DNA of 16,061 bases from CAIQPS01 sp964631965 (lineage in GTDB: Bacteria; Actinomycetota; Thermoleophilia; RBG-16-64-13), in assembly GCA_964631965.1 (NCBI GenBank), contig CAZWAR010000070.1:1-16061 (forward strand). The letters run 5' to 3'. Shown here piece after piece: positions 6,613 through 13,245 of the stretch (position 1 is its first letter; each line of letters begins with the position of its first letter). Both the position numbers and the translations under genes were made by a program. Below the pieces are notes generated by a model. That model was not told the origin of the DNA, did no database searches, and saw nothing but the letters and a program-made list of their open reading frames with translations.

Positions 6613-6648
6613 CGGGGCGGAGGCCGCCGCGTCGCGGCCTCCGCCCCG
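6613..6648 (-). terminator. Strong GC-rich hairpin after SBP2
   Basis: A perfect inverted repeat with 15-bp arms (CGGGGCGGAGGCCGC and its complement) and a 6-nt loop, beginning 12 bp after the SBP2 stop. On the minus strand it is followed by TTCCATAACCTC, a weak T-tract. It probably ends or protects the SBP2 transcript before the SBP1 promoter. The rest of 6394-6660 holds only the SBP1 promoter and operator; I see no gene there. Confidence 0.65.
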
Positions 6649-6660
6649 CGATCGTCGTCG

Positions 6661-8073
6661 CTACAGGTACGTCATCGGCTCAGGCTCCGCCGCCACCTCG
6701 GTGCCGGGCGCTGCGGCATTACTGATCTCGACAAAATCGAATGGCCACTCGCCGGTGCCCTTCACCCACTGGGCGCCAGCGTAGACCGGCCTCACATTGT
6801 TGGGCACGTTGTGCTTTCCGTTGGGATCGACCGGCTGAGTGAAGTCGACGAGTCCGTTGACGGTATCGAGCTTCGTGGCCGGGATGACCGACAGGACGCT
6901 TTCCTTGTCCTCGGGGTTCGGCGCGCGTTTGAACAGGTCGACCGCCCACTCGATCTTTGAGTACTGCCCGATGGTCTGCTGCCATTGCATGTCCATCTTG
7001 GCCTCGAAGTCGTCGCCCATTCCTTTGCAGGTTTTGCCGGTGAGCGAGTCCTTGAACGGCCAGTCTGGGCTCCAGCTCATCTCGCCAATGAAGTTGTAGC
7101 AGCCGCTGGCCAGAGCTTCGGGCACCTGCGGGAAGAGCAGGGCCTTGCCGGAGCTCATGATCTTGGGCCGCAACCCTTGCTGAAGCGCCTGGTTGACGAA
7201 GTTCACAAACGAGGGCGGGTTGTTGGTGCCGCATATGATGTCGACGCCCTCTTTCTTGTACATGCTGATCTGGGCGGTGAAATCCTCCGAACCCTCGTTG
7301 TAGTAGGTCGGCACCACCAGAGTGAAGCCCTTCTGCTCGAACACGGCCGGCGCCGCGTCTGGCGCCATCCACGCCGCAGCGTCGGCGTCGTTCGCGAAGA
7401 GCATCCCCACCTTCTTGTTGTTGGGGATGGCGTCGAAGGCCACGGTGAAATCGGCGATGGTCTGCTCGGAGCCAAGCATGCAGCCCCAACTCCACTTCCG
7501 CTCGACATCCGTGCCGAAAACCGCCTGCCAGGGGCTGAAGTTGAACAGACCGATCACTCCATTCGTCTCGCACTGATCGGCCACGGGTACCACAGTGTCC
7601 GGGCTGCCGGAGGCCATGACCAGATCCACCTGGTCGTTGAGCATGAGGTCGCCGGCGACCTGCGAAGCGCGGTTCGAATCGGACTGGCTGTCGGCGGTGA
7701 GGATCTTGACGATGTGTTTCTTGCCGTCCCCGCCGACAATCCCGTCCTTGAGAGCGTCGTTCGCCCAGCCTATGTACCAGTCGTCGGCGAGGGCGAACGC
7801 GGCCAATGCACCGGTCTTGGGCTCCACGAGCCCGATCTTCAGATCGCGCCCCGACTCCGCCGACGTATCGACGGTCGTCGATGCACCCGCCGTGGTATCG
7901 GTCCCACCGCCGTCCATAGTGGTGGTCGCCGTCTCGGCGGCGGTGGTCGTTGTCTCTTCGCCTCCACAGGCTGCGAGTAAGCCACCCAGCCCGCCGACGG
8001 CTCCGAGTGCGGCCCCTGCCACGCCTGCCACCTTGAGGAATTCACGACGGCTAACAGCTCTCTCCTCCGCCAT
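6661..8073 (-). CDS. ABC transporter substrate-binding lipoprotein SBP2 (HAAT/LivJ-type, Tat-exported)
   Basis: A 470-aa paralog of SBP1 with the same layout: a Tat motif at Arg9-Arg10 (SRREFLKVAG), the lipobox LAAC with Cys36, a Thr-rich linker (TTTTAAETATTT) and a type I binding-protein domain beginning around DLKIGLVEPKTG. Domain landmarks shared with SBP1 include ALKDGIVGGDGK, DSQSDSNRASQVA, ASGSPDT, GCMLGSEQTIADF, ICGTNNPP and SSGKALLFP. The start at 8073 is chosen because AAGGGGG lies 5 nt upstream and the Tat motif then falls at the usual place; the longer frame to 8205 crosses the promoter and operator. It is a single-gene unit between two hairpins, under operator site 4. Paralogs with near-identical promoter plans suggest duplication of gene plus control region, followed by divergence for a related ligand. 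Confidence 0.9.
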   Translation of the reverse strand: MAEERAVSRREFLKVAGVAGAALGAVGGLGGLLAACGGEETTTTAAETATTTMDGGGTDTTAGASTTVDTSAESGRDLKIGLVEPKTGALAAFALADDWYIGWANDALKDGIVGGDGKKHIVKILTADSQSDSNRASQVAGDLMLNDQVDLVMASGSPDTVVPVADQCETNGVIGLFNFSPWQAVFGTDVERKWSWGCMLGSEQTIADFTVAFDAIPNNKKVGMLFANDADAAAWMAPDAAPAVFEQKGFTLVVPTYYNEGSEDFTAQISMYKKEGVDIICGTNNPPSFVNFVNQALQQGLRPKIMSSGKALLFPQVPEALASGCYNFIGEMSWSPDWPFKDSLTGKTCKGMGDDFEAKMDMQWQQTIGQYSKIEWAVDLFKRAPNPEDKESVLSVIPATKLDTVNGLVDFTQPVDPNGKHNVPNNVRPVYAGAQWVKGTGEWPFDFVEISNAAAPGTEVAAEPEPMTYL

Positions 8074-8134
8074 AGCGGCCCCCTTCTTGTTACCTGTAGC
8101 CCTTGCGCGCCCGCTCTCCGCTGGACCTACGTCC

Positions 8135-8156
8135 TTATTGAGTGAGCGCTTGTTCA
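8135..8156. promoter_or_regulatory. TetR-type operator, site 4 (SBP2)
   Basis: The left arm TTATTGAG is identical to sites 1 and 2, and the centre AGCGCT matches site 2. The right arm is more degenerate. It abuts the predicted -10 of the SBP2 promoter. This is the weakest of the four sites but is in the same context. Confidence 0.6.
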
Positions 8157-8186
8157 TTAATACGGTAGCGAGGCCTGCGCCGGCAA
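8157..8186 (-). promoter_or_regulatory. Probable promoter for SBP2
   Basis: On the minus strand TTGCCG (8181-8186) and TATTAA (8157-8162) are 18 bp apart, directly after the livF terminator hairpin. The -35 match is weaker than in the other promoters of this group. Confidence 0.45.
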
Positions 8187-8190
8187 GCAA

Positions 8191-8216
8191 ACGGCCACCC
8201 CGCAAGGGGCGGCCGT
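8191..8216 (-). terminator. Intrinsic terminator of the liv operon
   Basis: On the minus strand an 11-bp stem (ACGGCCGCCCC paired with GGGGTGGCCGT, including one G-U pair) has a TTGC loop and is followed by TTTGCTTG. It lies 49 bp past the livF stop and immediately before the SBP2 promoter. Confidence 0.7.
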
Positions 8217-8233
8217 TATACCGTTCAGTGGAA

Positions 8234-8256
8234 CCGGTTCCGACGTGCGGAACCGG
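8234..8256 (-). terminator. First hairpin after livF
   Basis: The 9-bp arms CCGGTTCCG/CGGAACCGG flank a 5-nt loop, starting 8 bp after the livF stop. It overlaps the palindrome GGAACCGGTTCC (8230-8241), so alternative pairing is possible. With the hairpin at 8191-8216 it forms a tandem 3' end. Confidence 0.5.
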
Positions 8257-8264
8257 AGCGAGGA

Positions 8265-8969
8265 TTACATGCCGAGATAGGCCTTCCGCACGTGGTCGCT
8301 CTCACGCAGCACGGAGCACACACCTTGGAGGGCCAGGTGCCCGTTCTCGAGCACGTAGGCCCGGTCGGCGATCTGCAGGGTCTGCCGCACGTTCTGCTCC
8401 ACCAGAAGGATGGTGATCCCCGTTTTCCGCATCGACTGGAGGATCTCGAACACCTCGGTCACGACCTTCGGGGCCAACCCGTTGGAGGGTTCGTCCACGA
8501 TGACCATGCGCGGACGGGACATGAGCCCGCGGCCCATGGCCAGCATCTGCTGCTCACCACCGCTCAGCGTACGGGCCACCTGACTCGCCCTCTCCTTGAG
8601 ACGCGGGAAGAGTTCGAACACTTCCTCCATCGTCTGCTGACGCTGCTTCCAGGAACGGTGCGGGTATGCGCCCATCTCGAGGTTCTCCCGGATGGACATA
8701 TCCGTGAACAGCTTCCGGCTCTCGGGGATGTGGGAAAGGCCCAGGGAAACAATCTTGTTGGGATCCATTGTGTCGATCCGGTGGCCGTCGAAGGACACGG
8801 TGCCGCTCCACGGCCGGAGAACCCCGGAGATCGTCTTGAGGAGGGTGGTCTTGCCTGCGCCGTTGGCGCCGACCAAGGCAACGAACTCGCCTTCATCGAC
8901 GTTCAGGGAGAAGTCCCAGAGGACCTGGGTTCTCCCATACCCTGTGCTTAAGTTCTCAACTTGCAACAT
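8265..8969 (-). CDS. livF: HAAT-family ABC transporter ATP-binding protein LivF
   Basis: A 234-aa cytoplasmic ATPase that pairs with LivG to power the LivH/LivM importer. It has Walker A GANGAGKTT, the signature LSGGEQQMLAMGRGLM, Walker B MVIVDEPSNGL and the H-loop region ILLVEQN. The LSTGYG/LWDFSLNV opening and the short length are typical of LivF rather than LivG. I chose ATG 8969 over a TTG at 8984 because MLQVENLSTGYG matches family N termini and overlaps the livG end by 14 bp, mirroring the livM/livG overlap. It is the last gene of the SBP3-livHMGF cluster and is followed by two hairpins. The cargo may be branched-chain amino acids, but this family also carries aromatic acids, amides and other compounds. 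Confidence 0.93.
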   Translation of the reverse strand: MLQVENLSTGYGRTQVLWDFSLNVDEGEFVALVGANGAGKTTLLKTISGVLRPWSGTVSFDGHRIDTMDPNKIVSLGLSHIPESRKLFTDMSIRENLEMGAYPHRSWKQRQQTMEEVFELFPRLKERASQVARTLSGGEQQMLAMGRGLMSRPRMVIVDEPSNGLAPKVVTEVFEILQSMRKTGITILLVEQNVRQTLQIADRAYVLENGHLALQGVCSVLRESDHVRKAYLGM

Positions 8970-9693
8970 CGCACTCTTCCCCAAGATAGACTTCGATCAC
9001 CTTCGGGTTGTTGGCCACTTCCTGCGGCGTGCCCTCGGCTATCTTCTTGCCGTAGTCGAGGACGATGATCCGATCGCTGATCCCCATGATCGCCTGCATC
9101 AGGTGCTCGATCATGATGACCGTGACCCCGCGGTCCCGGAGTTGCTTGATGTCGCCCATGGCCTCCGTCACCTCGGTCCTGGTGAGACCGGCCATGAGTT
9201 CGTCGAGAAGCAGGAGTTCCGGATCGCTGGCGAGGGCTCGCGCGACCTCCAGCCGCTTCTGCTGAGCAAGGGTGAGGTCGCCGGCCGGCGTGTTGCGCAA
9301 CGGCGTCAGATCCACAAATTCGATGGCTTCTTCCGCCTTTTTCGTGGCTTCCGAGGAACTCACGTGACCTGCCGTCCCGAAGAGGGCGCCCACCATGACG
9401 TTCTTCACCACCGGAACGTGCGGGAAGATCTTGACGGTCTGGAAGGTCCGGGCGATTCCCAACCGGCAGATCTTGTAGGCCGGCAGGGGGGTGATGTCCT
9501 TACCTTTGAAGAGGATCCTTCCCGGCTTCGGTTTCAGAGCCGCGGAAATCACGTTGAAGAGGGTGGTCTTACCCGCGCCGTTTGGCCCGATGAGTCCGAG
9601 GATCTCTCCCTCGTCGACGTGGAAGTCGACCTCCGACACGGCAGCGAGGCCACCGAAATGCTTGCTGACGTTCTCACCTTCAAGCAGATGCAT
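8956..9693 (-). CDS. livG: HAAT-family ABC transporter ATP-binding protein LivG
   Basis: A 245-aa ATPase with Walker A GPNGAGKTT, the LivG-type insert around KICRLGIARTFQTVKIFPHVPVVKNVMVG, a variant signature (TLAQQKRLEVARALA in place of LSGGQ), Walker B LLLLDELMAGL and the H-loop VIMIEHLM. LivG proteins often deviate from the LSGGQ signature. The start at 9693 has GGAGG 5 nt upstream. It overlaps the end of livM by 14 bp and its own end overlaps livF by 14 bp, indicating translational coupling. It works as a heterodimer with LivF on the cytoplasmic face of LivH/LivM. Confidence 0.93.
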   Translation of the reverse strand: MHLLEGENVSKHFGGLAAVSEVDFHVDEGEILGLIGPNGAGKTTLFNVISAALKPKPGRILFKGKDITPLPAYKICRLGIARTFQTVKIFPHVPVVKNVMVGALFGTAGHVSSSEATKKAEEAIEFVDLTPLRNTPAGDLTLAQQKRLEVARALASDPELLLLDELMAGLTRTEVTEAMGDIKQLRDRGVTVIMIEHLMQAIMGISDRIIVLDYGKKIAEGTPQEVANNPKVIEVYLGEECDVAS

Positions 9694-10696
9694 GGTCACC
9701 TCCTCCGGTCGCAGGTTCTGCGGGTGCACCGCGATCTCCTCGGATGGCGCGCCACGCCTGCTGGGCCACACCGATGATCCCGTTGGGCATGAACAGAATG
9801 GCCAGGATGAGTACGACCCCGAAGATGAGCATGAACAGATCGGGGATCGAGGTCAGGAGATAGTCCCCGAGCAGAGTGAAGACCGTAGCCCCGATCACGG
9901 GACCGATCAGGTTGCCCATCCCCCCGAACATGGCCATGAGTACCGGCAGGAAGGATGTGTTCAGGTTGAACGCGATCCCCGGGTCGATGTACGAGCGGCG
10001 GGTGGCGATGATGGCTCCCGCCATCCCCATGAAGAGGGAGCCCACGGCGAAGATGGTGACTTTAGTCCAGACGACGTTGATCCCGCTGTGAGCCGCCGCC
10101 TCCTCGTACTCACCGATACTCTGCAGCGCCAACCCATAGCGGGACCGCCGGATGAGAACCGCGGACGCGATAGTCAACACGAAGACGATGAACATGGCCC
10201 AGTAGGCTACGTTCGCGCTTGTCTGCTCGACGAAACGCCCGCGGGTCCCGGTCACCAGGCGCTCGACTTCGAGCACCACATTTTGGACAAGCAGTACCAG
10301 AGCGAAGCTGAAGATTGTGAAGTACACACCCCGGAGCCGAAGGGTCAGCGCGCCCACCAGGAGAGCCACCACGAAAGCGATGCCGCCGGCGACGATCACG
10401 ACCCCTATGAAGGGCAGCGGGCCGTTGAAGACGGCTGCGATGTAGAAGCCCAGGCCGAAGAAGGCGGCCGTGGCGAGGGACATGTACCCCGTGGGACCGG
10501 AGAAGATCACCCAGCCCACGGTCAGGACCGCGTACCTGAGGATGTCGGTGATCTTCGTGATCCAGTATCCGTCGTAGAAGGTGGGAAGCAGCGCGAGCAC
10601 CACGAAGATGGCCGCCAGAACGATCAGGCTGACGATTCTGCCGGTCCCGAAGCCTGCAAAGCCCGATTTTGTCTTGAGTGAGATGGTGTCTTTCAT
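9680..10696 (-). CDS. livM: HAAT-family ABC transporter permease LivM
   Basis: A 338-aa polytopic membrane protein with many hydrophobic segments, for example RIVSLIVLAAIFVVLALLP near the N terminus and the family hallmark SGPTGYMSLATAAFFGLGFYI around residues 67-87. The cytoplasmic coupling loop region (RRSRYGLALQSIGEYEEAAAHSGIN) and the final GVVLILAILFMPNGIIG are also typical. The acidic and glycine-rich C-terminal tail (about the last 20 residues) is variable. Two bases separate it from livH, and it overlaps livG by 14 bp. The ribosome-binding site is weak, which fits coupling to livH translation. It forms the channel with LivH. Confidence 0.93.
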   Translation of the reverse strand: MKDTISLKTKSGFAGFGTGRIVSLIVLAAIFVVLALLPTFYDGYWITKITDILRYAVLTVGWVIFSGPTGYMSLATAAFFGLGFYIAAVFNGPLPFIGVVIVAGGIAFVVALLVGALTLRLRGVYFTIFSFALVLLVQNVVLEVERLVTGTRGRFVEQTSANVAYWAMFIVFVLTIASAVLIRRSRYGLALQSIGEYEEAAAHSGINVVWTKVTIFAVGSLFMGMAGAIIATRRSYIDPGIAFNLNTSFLPVLMAMFGGMGNLIGPVIGATVFTLLGDYLLTSIPDLFMLIFGVVLILAILFMPNGIIGVAQQAWRAIRGDRGAPAEPATGGGDHASA

Positions 10697-10698
10697 AG

Positions 10699-11559
10699 CT
10701 ACTTACCCATGATCCCTTTAGGCCTTACCAGCAGCAGCAGGATGATGATCGCGTAGTAGGCGATGAAGGTCATCGTCGGCTGATAGTACGTGACGATCTG
10801 CGACACGACCCCCAGGATAACCCCACCGATCATGGCCCCGGTGATGCTGCCCAGCCCTCCGAGCACCACCACGATCATCGCGATCACGGTGTACTGCAGC
10901 CCCATATTGGTCTGGATCGCATAGACGGTGCTGATGAGAGTGCCGGCGATGCCGGCCATGGCCAGACCCAAGCCGAAGCAGATGGCCAACACGCTGTTGA
11001 TGTTCACACCCATCAACCCTGCCGTGGTCGGGTCTTGTGCAGAGGCGCGGATGGCCTTGCCCATGCGGGTACGGGCCAGCCAGACGTAGAAGACGGCGCC
11101 GATGACAACGACGACGCCAAGGGAGACCAGGCGGTTCAGCGGAATCTGCGCCCCGGTGACAGTCTGGCTCAGGAAGAGCACCTGGTGCGTCTGCGAACCC
11201 CAGATGAGGCGGGCGATGTTCTGCACCACGTACAGAAGTCCGAACGACGCCAGCATCGAGGTGCCTTCGAACACATCAAGTGAGGGAGCGGTTTTCATGA
11301 GGCGCCGGAAGAGCACCGTGTGCAAGAACCACCCGATGACGAAGATGAGCACAGCGCTGATGACCAGGGACACCAGCGGGTTGAGGTTGACGCTGCCGAA
11401 CAGCCAGAAGGTAAGAAACGACCCCAGCATGATGAACTCGCCGTGAGACACGTTGAGTACGCGAGCCACGCCATACTGAAGACTCAGGCCCACGGAGACC
11501 AGAGCGAAAATACCTCCGAGCAACAGCCCTGTGATGATGATGTCCCTGACTGCAACCAT
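10699..11559 (-). CDS. livH: HAAT-family ABC transporter permease LivH
   Basis: A 286-aa membrane protein with the LivH N-terminal signature (TGLLLGGIFALVSVGLSL, then RVLNVSHGEFIMLGSF), several further transmembrane segments, the coupling-loop motif RTRMGKAIRASAQDPTTAGLMGVN and the late VVLGGLGSITGAMIGG segment. The start at 11559 has AAAGGA at a good distance. It follows SBP3 after a 113-bp gap that contains a very strong hairpin, then runs into livM with a 2-bp gap. It is the partner permease of LivM; substrate range is set mostly by the binding protein. Confidence 0.94.
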   Translation of the reverse strand: MVAVRDIIITGLLLGGIFALVSVGLSLQYGVARVLNVSHGEFIMLGSFLTFWLFGSVNLNPLVSLVISAVLIFVIGWFLHTVLFRRLMKTAPSLDVFEGTSMLASFGLLYVVQNIARLIWGSQTHQVLFLSQTVTGAQIPLNRLVSLGVVVVIGAVFYVWLARTRMGKAIRASAQDPTTAGLMGVNINSVLAICFGLGLAMAGIAGTLISTVYAIQTNMGLQYTVIAMIVVVLGGLGSITGAMIGGVILGVVSQIVTYYQPTMTFIAYYAIIILLLLVRPKGIMGK

Positions 11560-11589
11560 CCAATGTCCTTTGTGTGACTACACCTGTAA

Positions 11590-11621
11590 GTCACCGGGGG
11601 CGGATGCCCGCCCCCGGTGAC
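11590..11621 (-). terminator. Very strong intercistronic hairpin between SBP3 and livH
   Basis: Perfect 14-bp GC-rich arms (GTCACCGGGGGCGG and its complement) flank an ATGC loop, beginning 51 bp after the SBP3 stop. No real T-tract follows on the minus strand. In binding-protein operons such hairpins often stabilise the upstream message or let only some polymerases continue, so SBP3 would exceed the permease. It is called as an attenuator-like element. Confidence 0.65.
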
Positions 11622-11672
11622 CGGTTCGATTCGAAGACTGCCTCAAGACCTCCGGCAACCTGACGCAGAAGG

Positions 11673-13106
11673 CTAGGTGGTGCTGCTCGTGCCCATCGCC
11701 GGGGCGTCCGCCCAGGTGGGTTTCGGGTACCAGATCGTCTTCGCGGTCCGTTTGTCTTTGTCGATGACCTGCGGGAACCCGTTCTGCCACTGGCCGATCT
11801 GGCCGGCGTAGCACGAGTTGTTGAGGATCTGGGAAATGTCGAAGAAGGTGTCGTCGGACATGAGCGTCTTGAAGTGCGATATACGCATGACCTCCGCGAC
11901 CTTCGCCCGGTCCAGAGTCTGGGCCTGCTGGATGGCCTGCTGGAAGAACTGCAGCTCGGCCCTGTAGATAAGCGCTCCCCAGAAGTCGACGTTCTCTTTG
12001 CCGCCAACGAAATCGGAGAGCTGCTTGTACCACGCGTCGACCTCCGGGCTCTGCGCCGGGCTCCACGCGCCTTCGAACATGATGCCGTCGAGCCCACCCT
12101 GCCAGATGTCGTAGATGGACTGGGTGGAGGTACCCGGACCGCCCAGAATGGCCGGCGGGTTGTAGTTCAGCTGCATCATCGTGTTGTACGTGAGGATGTT
12201 CTCCGGCGGGTACTGGAACGAGCACACCAGGTCCGGATTCTCCCCCTGGATCTTCTTGACGATGCTGCTCACGTCCTTGATGCCCGGCGGGACCGCGGTC
12301 TGGCTCTTGATCTCGACACCGGCGGTGGCGAGGAATATGGCCGCCTGGCTGCTGTATTCGATGCCGTGCAGGTCGTCGATGTACATGGAGGACATGGTCT
12401 TGATGCCCAACTCCTCGCACAGTAGGCCCATCACCGGCATCTGGTTGTGGTCGGAATAGTTGAGGAACTGGAACACCCAGGGGAACTTGCCTTCCTGCAA
12501 CTGCTTGCCCAGGGTGGTGGCGCCGCCCTCGGCGCTCAAGAAGATGTAGCCGTGGTCGTTCTGGAGCGCCGCCGACGCGAACAGGAACGCGGTGCTGCAC
12601 GGCGCGAACATGAAGTCGACCTTGTCCTGCTCCATGAGCTGGGTCTGGAGCCGCAGGCTGGTGTCGAGGTCGCTCTGGTCGTCGTAGACCTTCATCTCGA
12701 TGGGCAGTTTCTTCCCGGCAACCTCCAGACCGCCGGCGTCGTTGAGCTCCTTCACCCACATCTTGTATGCGGGGCCGAAGTGCGCCTGCTCGAAGACTGC
12801 GTTCACGCCCGAGATCGGCCGCGCCGCCCCGATTGTGATCTTGTCCTGGGCCGGGGGTTCCACGCCCGTGGAGACCGCAGTGGTCGTGGCCCCGCCTGCC
12901 GCCGTAGTCGTTGTCATGCCGCCACCGGCCGTGGTGGCCGTGGTCGCGCCCGTCGTTGTGGTTTCCTCGCTGCCGCACGCAGCGAGGAGGCCGCCTAGGC
13001 TGCCCGCCGCCGCCACCGTACCGCCTGCCAACCCGGCGAGTTTCAGGAACTCACGCCGGCTGACCTTTCTCTGGACTGTACCTTCTTCCCGAGGTTCGTC
13101 CGTCAT
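11673..13106 (-). CDS. ABC transporter substrate-binding lipoprotein SBP3 (HAAT/LivJ-type, Tat-exported)
   Basis: A 477-aa binding protein and the one encoded next to livHMGF, so probably its main partner. The N terminus has a short hydrophilic lead, the Tat motif SRREFLKLAG (Arg17-Arg18), the lipobox LAAC with Cys44 and a Thr/Ala/Gly-rich linker. The type I binding fold begins near DKITIGAARPISG and continues through KMWVKELNDAGG and YDDQSD, both common in LivJ-type proteins. It is only distantly related to SBP1 and SBP2, which resemble each other much more. The start at 13106 has GGAGGGAGGG upstream. The 139-bp leader region before it lacks the TetR-type operator but contains a separate palindrome. 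The ligand is unknown; branched amino acids or aromatic compounds are possible. Confidence 0.9.
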   Translation of the reverse strand: MTDEPREEGTVQRKVSRREFLKLAGLAGGTVAAAGSLGGLLAACGSEETTTTGATTATTAGGGMTTTTAAGGATTTAVSTGVEPPAQDKITIGAARPISGVNAVFEQAHFGPAYKMWVKELNDAGGLEVAGKKLPIEMKVYDDQSDLDTSLRLQTQLMEQDKVDFMFAPCSTAFLFASAALQNDHGYIFLSAEGGATTLGKQLQEGKFPWVFQFLNYSDHNQMPVMGLLCEELGIKTMSSMYIDDLHGIEYSSQAAIFLATAGVEIKSQTAVPPGIKDVSSIVKKIQGENPDLVCSFQYPPENILTYNTMMQLNYNPPAILGGPGTSTQSIYDIWQGGLDGIMFEGAWSPAQSPEVDAWYKQLSDFVGGKENVDFWGALIYRAELQFFQQAIQQAQTLDRAKVAEVMRISHFKTLMSDDTFFDISQILNNSCYAGQIGQWQNGFPQVIDKDKRTAKTIWYPKPTWADAPAMGTSSTT

Positions 13107-13162
13107 CGTATGGCCCTCCCTCCATGTTGCTGACCTTGTTTGAACGCCTTTACTCTACTCAC

Positions 13163-13179
13163 GAAAACGCCGCGTTTTC
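13163..13179. promoter_or_regulatory. 17-bp perfect inverted repeat upstream of SBP3
   Basis: GAAAACGC and GCGTTTTC surround a single central C. A 1-nt loop makes an RNA hairpin unlikely at full length, and no T-tract follows, so a protein-binding operator is the more natural reading. It lies 57-73 bp before the SBP3 ATG, where a promoter is expected. Its sequence is unrelated to the TTATTGAGC sites. Confidence 0.45.
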
Positions 13180-13245
13180 CTTCGACTCGGCGCCCGATCG
13201 GAGCCCCAACCAGAACACTCGTTTCCCCGAAGCTGCCTCCTTACC

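Noticed and set aside
8074..8205. N-terminal extension of SBP2 by 44 codons
   Set aside because: It would place the Tat signal far from the N terminus and cover operator site 4 and the promoter.
8692..10681. Plus-strand open frames of 361 and 396 codons opposite livF, livG and livM
   Set aside because: They are antisense shadows of three conserved transporter genes. The translations are charged and of low complexity, as expected from reversed GC-rich codons.
11578..12978. Minus-strand open frame of 466 codons overlapping SBP3
   Set aside because: It is an alternative frame of SBP3 rich in Arg, Gly and His; the SBP3 frame has Tat, lipobox and binding-protein motifs.
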